A DNA stretch of 64,000 nt from an uncultured bacterium (GTDB lineage Bacteria > Cyanobacteriota > Vampirovibrionia > Gastranaerophilales > Gastranaerophilaceae): positions 1 to 64,000 of the forward strand of contig CANENE010000008.1 of assembly GCA_947428835.1 (NCBI GenBank), given 5' to 3'. Both the position numbers and the translations under genes were made by a program. The notes beneath the pieces were generated by a model. That model saw only the letters and a list, made by a program, of their open reading frames with translations. It was not told the DNA's origin and made no database searches. Positions 8,857 to 17,599 of the stretch are shown here, piece by piece (within the stretch, counting starts at the first letter, position 1; each line of letters opens with the position of its first letter).

Positions 8857-9486
8857 CTAAGCTCTAAAATACTGGTTAAATTTCTTTTCTTCGTTGATTG
8901 TAGTACTTGGACCGTGGCCCGGATAGACTTTTATTTTTTCATTTAATTTATACAATTTGTTTACTATACTATCTTCAAGCTCGCTGTAGCTACCTCCAAA
9001 AAGGTCGTATCTGCCAATTGAGCCTTGAAAAAGAGTGTCTCCGCAAAACATAATATCTTCTATAAGGTAGCAGTTGCCTCCTTTGGAGTGTCCCGGAGTT
9101 GTGATTATTTGAAGTTGGTTTTTGCCTAAATATAAATCATCTGTATTTTCATCTATAAATTTATCAATACTTGGAACTTTAATTTCTTCTACTCCCGCCA
9201 TTTGACACTGAAGCGGTACCTGATTTAAAAGAGGCAGGTCATTTTTATTTATCAAAACAGGAACGTTTTTAAAGGTTTCTTTGAATTTATCCAGACAATA
9301 TACGTGGTCAAAATGCCCGTGGGTAATTAGAATATATTTTAAATTTAATTTTTTTTCGGTTATAAATTCTTGAACTTCTTTTGTGCAGCATGTGCAATCA
9401 ATAATGGCGCAATCAAGAGAAGTTTCATCATAAACAATATATGTTATTGCGCCATAAATACCTTCTTCAAAAGCTTTTATAATCAT
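8857..9486 (-). CDS. Metallo-beta-lactamase-fold hydrolase (glyoxalase II-like)
   Basis: 209 residues. The di-metal motif is intact: THGHFDH (HxHxDH), TPGHSKGG, CGDTLF and the final PGHGPSTT, all in the expected order. The size and short C-terminus fit the compact YcbL/GloB-like hydrolases that act on thioesters such as S-lactoylglutathione or similar low-molecular-weight thiol conjugates. The substrate cannot be told from sequence. Its ATG abuts the stop of the upstream 83-residue gene (TAAATG), and AAAGGAAA provides the ribosome site, so the two form an operon. Confidence 0.85.
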   Translation of the reverse strand: MIIKAFEEGIYGAITYIVYDETSLDCAIIDCTCCTKEVQEFITEKKLNLKYILITHGHFDHVYCLDKFKETFKNVPVLINKNDLPLLNQVPLQCQMAGVEEIKVPSIDKFIDENTDDLYLGKNQLQIITTPGHSKGGNCYLIEDIMFCGDTLFQGSIGRYDLFGGSYSELEDSIVNKLYKLNEKIKVYPGHGPSTTINEEKKFNQYFRA

Positions 9487-9738
9487 TTAGTTTCCTTTTT
9501 TCGTCAAATTTTCCATTTTAGATTTTATCATAGCTTTTGAAATTTTGATATATCTTCTAAGTTCTTTTTTAATTTGGCTAAAAGGGCTTAAATCTTTATA
9601 GACCTGAAAAACAATATGGCGCATTTTGATGTTGGATAAATCAAAATGCCTTTGAACTTCTTTAATGTATTTTTTTATATATTCCTTAACTTTGATATCT
9701 TCAAAGCTTTGGGGTTTGTTGAAATTATAGTTAAACAT
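9487..9738 (-). CDS. Small basic hypothetical protein upstream of the MBL hydrolase
   Basis: 83 residues, rich in Lys, Ile and Tyr, predicted helical (VKEYIKKYIKEVQRHFDLSN..., ELRRYIKISKAMIKSKMENL). There is no signal peptide, membrane segment or known motif. AAGG lies about 10 bases before the ATG, and the stop codon directly abuts the next start, so translation is probably coupled. It may bind nucleic acid or a partner protein because of its strong positive charge, but this is only an inference. Confidence 0.55.
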   Translation of the reverse strand: MFNYNFNKPQSFEDIKVKEYIKKYIKEVQRHFDLSNIKMRHIVFQVYKDLSPFSQIKKELRRYIKISKAMIKSKMENLTKKGN

Positions 9739-9822
9739 AATATCATTTCCTTAATCTTATTTTAAGGAAGTTATTTTTCAATTTCATTAGAAAAAATTAT
9801 AATTTTTTCATACTTAAGGCTA

Positions 9823-9852
9823 TTGCTAATAAGAGTTAGTGTAAAGTATAAT
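9823..9852 (+). promoter_or_regulatory. Promoter giving a leaderless mRNA for the SpoIID-like gene
   Basis: TTGCTA (9823-9828), 18 bases, then a perfect TATAAT (9847-9852). The GTG start codon begins seven bases after the -10 box. Transcription would then start at or next to the first codon, and there is no Shine-Dalgarno. Confidence 0.6.
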
Positions 9853-9859
9853 TTAAATT

Positions 9860-10738
9860 GTGAAAAAGTTTATAATGATATTTCTAATATTGCTGTTCAC
9901 TATAAATCAATCCTTTGCAATCAGAATAGGGTTATTTGAAGATGTTAAAAAAACATATATAGGAAGCAGTGAAAATGCTAATTTTACCGATGGTAACACA
10001 GGTAAAATACTTTTTGTTGCAAGGTCTTTTCTATCTTATCCGATTAAAGCCTATGGAAATTCAATTGCAATCAAAATAAAAGGAAGATATTATGATTGTG
10101 CAACGAATGCCATATTTATTCAAAACCCATCAGGAAAAGGTTTTTTGGCTACAAAAAGGAGATGGTACAGGGGTGATATGGTAGTTTACAATATAAATGG
10201 CAAGCTAACCGTTGTAAATACCCTGCCTTTAGAAGAATATTTAATGGGCGTGGTTCCATCTGAAATGCCATCAAGGTGGAATATAGAAGCCCACAAAGCA
10301 CAGGCCATTGCAGCAAGAAGCTATGCTATTGCAAATTTAAATAAAAGAGGCTCCCATGGCTATGACCTTAAAGATACGCCGCAGGATCAAGCCTACGGAG
10401 GGGCAAGCAGTGAGACTCCGCAAACAACCCATGCCGTTCTTTCAACAAGGGGGGAGGTTTTAACATACAATAACAAAATAATTCCTGCATATTACCATGC
10501 CTCTTCGGGTGGTAAAACAACTTCCGCCGGGAAAGTATGGGCACATGACCTTCCTTATATAAAATCTGTTGATGGTTTTGATAAAGGCATCAGGAAAAAC
10601 GGGCATGGTGTCGGAATGAGCCAGTATGGTGCAAATAACCTTGCACAAAAGGGTTTTAGCGCTCGTCAGATTTTGAATTATTTCTATAAAGATATAAGTT
10701 TTTCTTTTCTTCGCACCAAGCCCAAACAGGTTTTATAA
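9860..10738 (+). CDS. SpoIID/LytB-domain protein (exported)
   Basis: 292 residues with a signal peptide (MKKFIMIFLILLFTINQSFA, cleavage near residue 20). The SpoIID domain is clear: LPLEEYLMGVVPSEMP, AHKAQAIAARSYA, DTPQDQAYGG, YYHASSGGKT and the C-terminal GHGVGMSQYGA. In Bacillus, SpoIID is a lytic transglycosylase acting on stripped glycan strands. Here the gene is alone and there are no sporulation genes, so a role in cell-wall remodelling during division is more likely. The start is GTG with no ribosome-binding site, seven bases from a TATAAT box. ATG at 9875 would cut into the signal peptide's basic region, so GTG is preferred. Confidence 0.85.
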   Translation: MKKFIMIFLILLFTINQSFAIRIGLFEDVKKTYIGSSENANFTDGNTGKILFVARSFLSYPIKAYGNSIAIKIKGRYYDCATNAIFIQNPSGKGFLATKRRWYRGDMVVYNINGKLTVVNTLPLEEYLMGVVPSEMPSRWNIEAHKAQAIAARSYAIANLNKRGSHGYDLKDTPQDQAYGGASSETPQTTHAVLSTRGEVLTYNNKIIPAYYHASSGGKTTSAGKVWAHDLPYIKSVDGFDKGIRKNGHGVGMSQYGANNLAQKGFSARQILNYFYKDISFSFLRTKPKQVL

Positions 10739-10777
10739 TAAAAACCATTAATATTTTTGCTAATTTTTCAAAAACTC

Positions 10778-10805
10778 TTGTCAAAACGTCATAAATATGT
10801 ATAAT
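10778..10805 (+). promoter_or_regulatory. hup promoter
   Basis: TTGTCA (10778-10783), 16 bases, TATAAT (10800-10805). The predicted start near 10812 leaves a leader of about 24 bases that contains the Shine-Dalgarno TAGGAG. Confidence 0.7.
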
Positions 10806-10835
10806 AAAAGGTGTTATAAACTATAGGAGTTAGAT

Positions 10836-11111
10836 ATGAACAAAGAAGAATTAGTAAAAGCAGTTGCAGCTTCTGCAAAAGTTTCTCAAAAAGATGCTGG
10901 CGAAGTAATTGGTGCTTTCATTGAAACAGTTGAAAAAACTGTTGCTAAAGGCAAAAAAGTTACTTTAGTTGGTTTTGGTACTTTTGAAGCAAGAAAAAGA
11001 GCTGCAAGAACAGGCAGAAACCCACAAACAGGCAAAGAAATCAAAATTGCTGCAAAAACTGTTCCAGCTTTTTCTGCAGGTAAAAAGTTCAAAGAATTAG
11101 TTAAAAAATAA
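10836..11111 (+). CDS. hup: HU-family DNA-binding protein
   Basis: 91 residues, full length. The helical base MNKEELVKAVAASAKVSQKDAG and the beta-arm signature VGFGTFEARKRAARTGRNPQTG (read with its DNA-intercalating Pro) are followed by KIAAKTVPAFSAGKKFKELV, as in bacterial HU. It is the nucleoid protein that bends DNA, present as a homodimer if this is the only copy. It has its own promoter, a good Shine-Dalgarno and a strong terminator, so it is monocistronic. Confidence 0.95.
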   Translation: MNKEELVKAVAASAKVSQKDAGEVIGAFIETVEKTVAKGKKVTLVGFGTFEARKRAARTGRNPQTGKEIKIAAKTVPAFSAGKKFKELVKK

Positions 11112-11136
11112 GTTTTAGCTGATTAAACAAAATTAA

Positions 11137-11168
11137 AACTCTTAAAAGATTTCTTTTAAGAGTTTTTT
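11137..11168 (+). terminator. hup terminator
   Basis: A 12-bp perfect stem AACTCTTAAAAG / CTTTTAAGAGTT with a four-base loop, followed by a T run. Confidence 0.9.
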
Positions 11169-11226
11169 AATTAAGATTTAAAGAGTTTATAAATAAAATT
11201 TTATTGTTTAAATTTTGAAATTTATA

Positions 11227-11523
11227 TTATATTTCAGAAATTAAATAGTCTGCCATCCAACGACATTGGGAATTTTTAAGAGCAAACTCTTTTAAAGGTG
11301 CAATAGAACTTTCGCCTATTCTGATTAAGCTCATTGCAACAACTCCCCTTTGCAAGCCTTTTAGAGTTGCAAGTTTTTCAATTAAAATATCAACAGCGCG
11401 GCTTCCAAGGGCTACAATAGAATTTTCAACTTCGTTTTTAGTAGTTGTTGTAACATCTGAAAGTAAATATTCAAGTTTGTCTTTGACTGTTTCAGTATTC
11501 ATTGCATTCATTACAGCTTGCAT
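11227..11523 (-). CDS. Small HEAT-repeat-like protein
   Basis: The frame is open from 11559, but the better start is ATG 11523, six bases after AAGGAA. This gives 98 residues, MQAVMNAM at the N-terminus. Residues 35-98 show two alpha-hairpin units of HEAT type (IVALGSRAVDILIEKLATL and GVVAMSLIRIGESSIAPLKEFAL), a protein-interaction scaffold. No catalytic motif is visible. It lies between the convergent hup terminator and the divergent ffh gene, so it is a single-gene unit. Function unknown. Confidence 0.6.
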   Translation of the reverse strand: MQAVMNAMNTETVKDKLEYLLSDVTTTTKNEVENSIVALGSRAVDILIEKLATLKGLQRGVVAMSLIRIGESSIAPLKEFALKNSQCRWMADYLISEI

Positions 11524-11632
11524 TTTTTGTTCCTTTATTAATATTAATATTCCAATCAATTTCTTAAATTATACACAATAAAAAAGAAAAAACAGTTTTC
11601 CTTATACAATCTTTATATCGATGTAAAGATTT

Positions 11633-11661
11633 TTCATAGAAAAAGTTGTTTGTAGTAAAAT
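11633..11661 (+). promoter_or_regulatory. ffh promoter, leaderless start
   Basis: TTCATA (11633-11638), 17 bases, TAAAAT (11656-11661), then six bases to the ffh ATG at 11668. No Shine-Dalgarno lies in between. The mRNA would begin at the start codon. Confidence 0.5.
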
Positions 11662-11667
11662 TATCTT

Positions 11668-13023
11668 ATGTTTGATAATTTATCCGAAAAGCTCAAATCA
11701 ATTTTTATAAATATAAAAGGTAATGCCAAACTAACCGAAGACAATATGGCGGAAACCTTAAGAGAAATCAGACGTGCTCTTTTAGCTTCTGACGTTTCTT
11801 TAAATGTTGTTAAATCTTTTATTGCTTCAATTAAAGAAAAAGCAGAAGGCGAAAAAGTCATAGAAAGCACTGACCCTTCGCAGACGTTAATTAAGCTTGT
11901 TAATGATGAAATAACAGAAACTTTAGGAAGCCAAAATGAGCCGTTGAAGCTTGGAACAAATCCTTCTATTATAATGATGCTTGGGCTTCAAGGTTCGGGT
12001 AAAACTACAGCTTCGGCTAAACTTGCTCTTACATTAAAAAACGAAGGCAAATCACCATTGCTTGTAGCACTTGATGTTCAAAGACCTGCTGCAATTTTGC
12101 AATTAAGAACTCTTGCCAAAGATAATAATATTGATATTTGCTATGATGAAAACGAAAAAGATGTTGTAAAAATTGCAAAAAATGCTATTGAGCAGGCAAA
12201 AGAAAACAATAATACGGTTTTAATATTTGATACAGCCGGAAGATTACAGATAGATTCTGATATGATGGCAGAATTAATGCTTTTGGATAACAACTTTTCA
12301 ATTAATGAAAAACTGCTTGTGGTTGATTCTATGATTGGGCAAGGTGCTGTTGAAGTTGCGGCGAATTTTGATGTTCAAATAGGAATCACAGGTACAATTT
12401 TAACTAAAATCGACGGCGATTCTAAAGGCGGCTGTGCTTTAAGTATAGTAAAGACTACAAATAAGCCGATTAAGTTTATTTCAAACGGTGAAAATATAGC
12501 CCCTCTGGAAAAATTTTACCCGGATAGAATGGCATCTCGTATTCTTGGCATGGGCGATATTGTCTCTCTCGTTGAAAAGGCACAGAAAAATATCGACATC
12601 AAAGAAGCAAAAGCTCTTGAAGAAAAGATGCTAAAAAATGAATTTAGTTTTGATGACTTTTTAAAAATTCAAAAGCAAATCAAAGCATTGGGGTCTTTTG
12701 GAGGGATACTTTCTATGCTTCCTCTTGGTATTTCAAAAGATGATACGGATAAAATCTCAATCGAAGGTGAAAAACAATTCAAAAAATTTGAAGTATTAAT
12801 TTCATCTATGACAAAAGAAGAAAGAAAAAACCCAAATCTTTTAAATGCTTCCAGAAAAAGGAGAATTGCAAAAGGTGCAGGTTGTGATATAAGTGAATTA
12901 AATATGTTTGTTTCCCAATTTGATTCTATGAAAAATATGATGAAAGGTTTAAATAATTTTAAAGGATTTTTTAAGGGAAATAAAAAAGGCAAAGGAAAGA
13001 CGCCAACCGGATTTCCTTTTTAA
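11668..13023 (+). CDS. ffh: Signal recognition particle protein Ffh
   Basis: 451 residues. The GTPase of the signal recognition particle, which binds 4.5S RNA and signal sequences and targets nascent chains to FtsY. N domain at 1-85, G domain with P-loop GLQGSGKTTASAK near 105, DTAGRLQ, TKIDGDSKGG and GMGDI. The M domain from about 300 has the RNA-binding segment (SRKRRIAKGAG) and Met-rich helices (SMKNMMKGL). The C-terminus ends in a Lys/Gly-rich tail. The start codon lies six bases after a -10 box, so it may be translated from a leaderless mRNA. trkA follows 15 bases later. Confidence 0.95.
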   Translation: MFDNLSEKLKSIFINIKGNAKLTEDNMAETLREIRRALLASDVSLNVVKSFIASIKEKAEGEKVIESTDPSQTLIKLVNDEITETLGSQNEPLKLGTNPSIIMMLGLQGSGKTTASAKLALTLKNEGKSPLLVALDVQRPAAILQLRTLAKDNNIDICYDENEKDVVKIAKNAIEQAKENNNTVLIFDTAGRLQIDSDMMAELMLLDNNFSINEKLLVVDSMIGQGAVEVAANFDVQIGITGTILTKIDGDSKGGCALSIVKTTNKPIKFISNGENIAPLEKFYPDRMASRILGMGDIVSLVEKAQKNIDIKEAKALEEKMLKNEFSFDDFLKIQKQIKALGSFGGILSMLPLGISKDDTDKISIEGEKQFKKFEVLISSMTKEERKNPNLLNASRKRRIAKGAGCDISELNMFVSQFDSMKNMMKGLNNFKGFFKGNKKGKGKTPTGFPF

Positions 13024-13038
13024 AGACAGGTAAAATTT

Positions 13039-14376
13039 ATGAAAATTATTATATATGGTGCAAATGAAATAGCTTCTTGTTTGGCAGTCGAATTTTTTGA
13101 AGACCATGATGTAATTATAATAGATTCCAACAAAAAAGAACTTGAAATATTTGAAAGACTTGATGTAGGGGTTATTCAAGCCGATGCTTTTGATATTAAA
13201 ATTTTAAAAGATGCGGATATATCAGATGCTGATGTATTTGTTGCCTGTTCTAATAATGATGAAGCAAATATAATAGCTTGCCTTATGGCAAAAGAAATTA
13301 CAAACACGCAGACAATTTGTTTCGTTCAAAAACAAGAAACAATGGATTCGCTAAATACTTTAAAAGATACTTATAAAGCAAGTTGGGTACAGGCAATTGA
13401 AAATGTTATTTGGCCTCAAAAGTTTCTTGTGCAGGAAATTTTTAGAATTATTACAATTCCAAGAGCAGTTGATGTTGAAAATTTTGCCCATGGCAGAGCC
13501 AAACTTCTTGAATATAGAATTGACGAAGAAAGTGAACTTTTAAATAAACAGGTAAAAGACTGCAACTTCAACCCGGAAGTTCTTGTAGCAGGTATTGTAA
13601 GGGATGATGAACTTTTTATTCCGACCGGAAACAGTGAATTTTTGCTTAATGATAAAGCAATTTTAATCGGGACTCCGGTTGGGCTTGATATTATGGCAAG
13701 TTCTTTGTATGACAAAAAAGGCAAGGTTAAGAAAGTGACCATTATAGGAGGCGGCCTGGTCGGATATGAACTTGCAAAAAATTTAGAACAAACTTCAATG
13801 AAGGTTAAATTAATTGAAAATAATTATGAAAGATGTGAAATGCTTTCTCAAAATCTTAAAAAAACCCTTGTTTTAAATGGATCAGGGACCAGCCTTGAAT
13901 TATTACAGGAAGAGGATACTTCAAGAAGCGATGTGGTTGTAGCTGTTACAAATAATGATGAAAAAAATCTTCTTTGTTCGCTTTTATCAAAGCAGCTTGG
14001 GGCAACCAAAGTTTTAACAAGAGTAAGTCAGAATACAACAGCAAATCTTTTTGAAAAAGTAGGTGTAGATGTTGCTTTATCTCAAACAGAAGCTTGCGTA
14101 AATGAAATTAAAAACAGAATTATTGATTCGCGCTCGGGGGTTATTGCAACGGTTGAAAGAGGAAAAGGGGAAGTAATAAGAATTGAACTTAATAAAAAGT
14201 TTGAAGCAAAAAAACTTATGGAAATCAAAACTCCTGCCCCTTGTGTTATTGCAATTATTCAAAGGGGTTCAAAAGTGATTATTCCAAAAGGACAGACTAT
14301 GATTAAACCTTTGGATAAACTGCTTGTATTTACAAAAGCTGATGATATTTTTAAAATCAGGGAGTGTTTTAATTAA
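13039..14376 (+). CDS. trkA: Trk potassium uptake regulatory subunit TrkA
   Basis: 445 residues, full length for a double-RCK TrkA. Two nucleotide-binding RCK_N halves are visible: one at 1-120 (IIYGANEIASCLAVEFF ... IIDSNKKELE) and one at about 232-350 (VTIIGGGLVGYELAKNLE ... LIENNYERCE). Each is followed by an RCK_C (TrkA-C) lobe. The second GGGLVG is the canonical NAD-binding loop; the first is degenerate (GANEIA). It controls gating of TrkH at the inner membrane in response to nucleotides. The stop overlaps the trkH start (TAATG), so the two are translationally coupled. Confidence 0.93.
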   Translation: MKIIIYGANEIASCLAVEFFEDHDVIIIDSNKKELEIFERLDVGVIQADAFDIKILKDADISDADVFVACSNNDEANIIACLMAKEITNTQTICFVQKQETMDSLNTLKDTYKASWVQAIENVIWPQKFLVQEIFRIITIPRAVDVENFAHGRAKLLEYRIDEESELLNKQVKDCNFNPEVLVAGIVRDDELFIPTGNSEFLLNDKAILIGTPVGLDIMASSLYDKKGKVKKVTIIGGGLVGYELAKNLEQTSMKVKLIENNYERCEMLSQNLKKTLVLNGSGTSLELLQEEDTSRSDVVVAVTNNDEKNLLCSLLSKQLGATKVLTRVSQNTTANLFEKVGVDVALSQTEACVNEIKNRIIDSRSGVIATVERGKGEVIRIELNKKFEAKKLMEIKTPAPCVIAIIQRGSKVIIPKGQTMIKPLDKLLVFTKADDIFKIRECFN

Positions 14377-15824
14377 TGCGATTTAATGTATTTTTAGATA
14401 TGCTCGGGCTTATTTTAAAATATATCGGAGTTATGTTTATAATCCCGATTATTGCAACAATATTTTTAAAAGAATATACAATTATCCCTTATTTTTTAAC
14501 AGGATTTATAGCAATTGCTTTAGGGTTTTTATTTAGCTGCAATAAAGCTTGTCAAGATGATATCGATAATATCAAAAAATCCGAATCTTTAGCTGTTGTT
14601 TTTATTGCGTGGGTTTTATTCGGACTAATCTGTACTATTCCCTATTTGTTTTATAGTTTAAGTTTTACCGATGCGGTTTTTGAAGCCTTTGCAGGAGTAA
14701 CCACAACAGGCGGAACAATATTAAAAAATTTTTCCTTGTATCCAAAAACGCTTTTTTTCTATCGCTCTTTGACACAATGGTTTGGCGGAATGGGAATTGT
14801 GGTATTATTTATTGCAATTTTACCTAAAATTTCGGTTGCAGGAAGACAGATGTTTTTTGCTGAAGCTCCTACTCCGACAGAACAGAAAGCAACACCTAGA
14901 ATAAGATACACAGCAAGCTGGCTTTGGAGTATATATCTTGCTTTGACCCTACTTGAAGCTGTTATTTTAAAATTTATGGGGCTTGGTTTTTATGATTCGC
15001 TTGTAACATCACTTTCTACAATATCAACGGGCGGGTTTTCTTCTCTTGCAAACAGTATTGTTGATTTCAACAGCACAAAAGTTGCCGTTTGTGTTTTGAT
15101 TTTTATGTTTATGGCAGGTGTTAATTATATTTTGATTTATAGAAGTCTTCAAAAAAAGACGTTTGCCCCGCTTTTTAAAAGCGAAGAATTCAGATGGTAT
15201 ATGATAATTACGGTTTTTATAAGCTTATTTTTGGCTTTGAGCTTGTATATTAATTCTAATTATCCGGTTTTAAAAGCACTTTTGGCTTCAACTTTTGAAA
15301 CTGTTGCAACTATGACAACAGCAGGTTTTGCAATAGATAACTATATAAATTGGGATGCGACAAGCAAGGTAATTTTATTTGTGTTGTTTTTTATCGGAGG
15401 ATGCGCAACTTCAACATCGGGCGGAGTCAAAATAGTTCGTTGGATTTTTATTTTTAAATACTTGAAGCGCGAATTAAACAAAGTAATTCATCCGCAAGGA
15501 GTCTATCCTATAAGGCTTGAAGGAAGCGTTTTGGATAATGATATAATATCTCAGATGATTGTATTTATTATATTTTATATTGTAATATTTGGACTCGGCG
15601 CATTTTTATTAATGCTCATTGAAAATAATACAACACTTGCTTTTTCTGCTTCTGCTGCAGCCATAAGCAATATCGGCCCCGGTTTTGGAAGTATTGGTCC
15701 TATGGGTAATTTTGAACATCTTCATATGGTTTCTAAATGGATTATAATTTTGCTTATGTTAATAGGCCGTCTTGAAATAATACCTTTTTTGGCAATATTA
15801 AATAAAGATTTATGGAAAAAATAG
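14376..15824 (+). CDS. trkH: Trk potassium transporter TrkH
   Basis: 482 residues, hydrophobic throughout, with the four pore-loop repeats of the SKT superfamily. The selectivity-filter regions are seen as AGVTTTGGT, STISTGGFSS, TMTTAGFA and ISNIGPGFG. It is the potassium-conducting membrane subunit and works with the TrkA encoded one base upstream. The ATG overlaps the trkA stop. Its 3' end overlaps the first possible start of the formyltransferase gene, so the operon continues. Confidence 0.93.
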   Translation: MRFNVFLDMLGLILKYIGVMFIIPIIATIFLKEYTIIPYFLTGFIAIALGFLFSCNKACQDDIDNIKKSESLAVVFIAWVLFGLICTIPYLFYSLSFTDAVFEAFAGVTTTGGTILKNFSLYPKTLFFYRSLTQWFGGMGIVVLFIAILPKISVAGRQMFFAEAPTPTEQKATPRIRYTASWLWSIYLALTLLEAVILKFMGLGFYDSLVTSLSTISTGGFSSLANSIVDFNSTKVAVCVLIFMFMAGVNYILIYRSLQKKTFAPLFKSEEFRWYMIITVFISLFLALSLYINSNYPVLKALLASTFETVATMTTAGFAIDNYINWDATSKVILFVLFFIGGCATSTSGGVKIVRWIFIFKYLKRELNKVIHPQGVYPIRLEGSVLDNDIISQMIVFIIFYIVIFGLGAFLLMLIENNTTLAFSASAAAISNIGPGFGSIGPMGNFEHLHMVSKWIIILLMLIGRLEIIPFLAILNKDLWKK

Positions 15825-16753
15825 GTATGGATAAAAAATTAAAAGTTATATTTGTCGGTACTCCTGATATGGCTTTAGTTTGTTTATCTAACTTAATTGA
15901 AGCAAAATTTGATATAGCGGCCGTTATTCCGCCTCTAAAAGATAATGAAACCTATAGCTACTTTAAAAATTATGTTATATCTAAAAAATTAAATTTAGTT
16001 GAATTTGATAAAACCCCAAATGAAAAAGAATATATTGAAAAATTAAAAGAAATAAAAGCAGATATTGGTGTAGTTTGTTCTTATAATGTAAAATTGTCCA
16101 AAGATTTTTTAAATACAACAAAAATGGGTTATATAAATTGTCACCCTTCGCTCTTGCCCGAATATAGAGGGGCTGCTCCTTATTTTCATATTGTAAAAAA
16201 CGGTGAAAAAGTTTCAGGCGTGACTTTGCATTATATGGATGAAAATTTTGATACAGGAGATATTATTTATCAGGAAAGCTTTAATTTAATTCCAAATGAA
16301 ACATCAGGAACAATCTTTAACAGAACAAATTATATGCTCTCAGACGCTTTGGTTAAAACATTAAAAATAATTGAACAAAAAGGAAATATCGAAAAAATTT
16401 CTCAGCCAAAAAATTGCTATAAAGAAGCAATTAGAGTGAATGGTAATTTCAAAATCAATTTTGAAAAAGATGTATATGAAACAGAATGTTTAATTAGAGC
16501 GTGCAATCCTTTTTATAATGCAAGAACTATATTCAGACAGACATCAATGAAAATAATTGATGCTAGAGCAATTATTCAAAACCATAGTTTTGCGTTTGGT
16601 GAAATTGTACAAGCTCAAGATAATCAGCTTTTAGTTGCAGCTAAAAATGGTTTTCTATCTATAAATATACTAAGCATCGGAACTTGGGGAGTATTTAGCG
16701 CGTATGATTTTAACTATATATTTTCTCCAAAGACCGGAGAAAAACTGGGCTAA
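15812..16753 (+). CDS. Formyltransferase, methionyl-tRNA formyltransferase-like
   Basis: 313 residues, the length of Fmt. The N-terminal half has the 10-formyl-tetrahydrofolate site of the family: INCHPSLLPEYRGAAP (catalytic Asn and His) and MDENFDTGDI (catalytic Asp). The C-terminal half aligns by eye with the Fmt C-terminal tRNA-binding domain (FKINFEKDV, IRACNPFYNART, GEI). The first strand GTPDMAL and the following region are divergent from typical Fmt (PDRPAGRG is missing), so a sugar formyltransferase of the ArnA/FdtF type remains possible. It is coupled to trkH. An alternative start at ATG 15827 follows the trkH stop. No def gene is adjacent. Confidence 0.7.
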   Translation: MEKIGMDKKLKVIFVGTPDMALVCLSNLIEAKFDIAAVIPPLKDNETYSYFKNYVISKKLNLVEFDKTPNEKEYIEKLKEIKADIGVVCSYNVKLSKDFLNTTKMGYINCHPSLLPEYRGAAPYFHIVKNGEKVSGVTLHYMDENFDTGDIIYQESFNLIPNETSGTIFNRTNYMLSDALVKTLKIIEQKGNIEKISQPKNCYKEAIRVNGNFKINFEKDVYETECLIRACNPFYNARTIFRQTSMKIIDARAIIQNHSFAFGEIVQAQDNQLLVAAKNGFLSINILSIGTWGVFSAYDFNYIFSPKTGEKLG

Positions 16754-16771
16754 ATTTTAAAGGAGCAGATA

Positions 16772-17599
16772 ATGAAAATAAAAATGGATAAATTAAACTT
16801 TTTAACAGCCGGAATTCCATCCGTTGCAAAAGATTACTCAAATGCTTTTGACAAGCTTGAAGAATTAAACCTTGATGGCCTGGAAGTCGAATTTGTCCAC
16901 GGTGTAAGGTATTCTGATAATACAAGAAATGCTATTTTAAATAGAAAAAACAAAATAATCACACACCACGGCCCTTACTATATTAACCTTAATGCTAAAG
17001 AAGAAGATAAGATTCAGGCAAGTATTAAAAGAGTGCTTGATACGGCGCGTGCCGCCGATGATTTAGGGGCTTATTCTATCACATACCATGCTGCTTTTTA
17101 CCTTGGAGGCGATAGCCAAACAGTTACAAAAATAATGAAAGAAAGACATAAAATTATAACAGATACCCTAAAACAAGAAAATATAGATGTTTGGATAAGA
17201 CCTGAAACTACGGGCAAAAGAAGCCAGTGGGGAACGCTTGATGAAATAATTGAACTTTCAAAAGAATTTGAAAACGTATTGCCTTGTGTGGATTTTGCAC
17301 ACATTCATGCCCGCCAAGGCGGTAAATTCAATACCTATGATGAATTTTCAGGGATTTTAGAAAAAATAGGAAAAGAGCTGGGCGATATTGCTTTAAATAA
17401 TTTCCACGCTCACGTTGCAGGAATTGATTACGGCGATAAAGGCGAAAAAAAGCATCTTATATTTGAAGAAGCTGATTTTAACTATAAAGACTTACTCAAA
17501 GCATTTAAAGCATTTGATATAAAAGGTGCGCTTGTGTGCGAAAGCCCTAATATTGAAGTTGATGCTAAGATTCTTAAAGATTACTATTTTTCACTTTGA
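16772..17599 (+). CDS. Endonuclease IV-family (AP endonuclease 2) TIM-barrel protein
   Basis: 275 residues. The zinc ligands of the Nfo fold are all visible in order: HHGPYYINL, TYHAAFYLG, RPETTGK, CVDFAHIHAR, NNFHAHVAG with GDKGEKKHL, and VCESPN. The SQWGTLDEI segment is also family-like. Such enzymes cut DNA at abasic sites, but the group also includes sugar isomerase-like relatives. The RPET and QWGT motifs favour the endonuclease branch. It starts at ATG 16772 with AGGAG five bases before. Its 3' end overlaps the convergent gene at 17584 by 16 bases. Confidence 0.8.
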   Translation: MKIKMDKLNFLTAGIPSVAKDYSNAFDKLEELNLDGLEVEFVHGVRYSDNTRNAILNRKNKIITHHGPYYINLNAKEEDKIQASIKRVLDTARAADDLGAYSITYHAAFYLGGDSQTVTKIMKERHKIITDTLKQENIDVWIRPETTGKRSQWGTLDEIIELSKEFENVLPCVDFAHIHARQGGKFNTYDEFSGILEKIGKELGDIALNNFHAHVAGIDYGDKGEKKHLIFEEADFNYKDLLKAFKAFDIKGALVCESPNIEVDAKILKDYYFSL

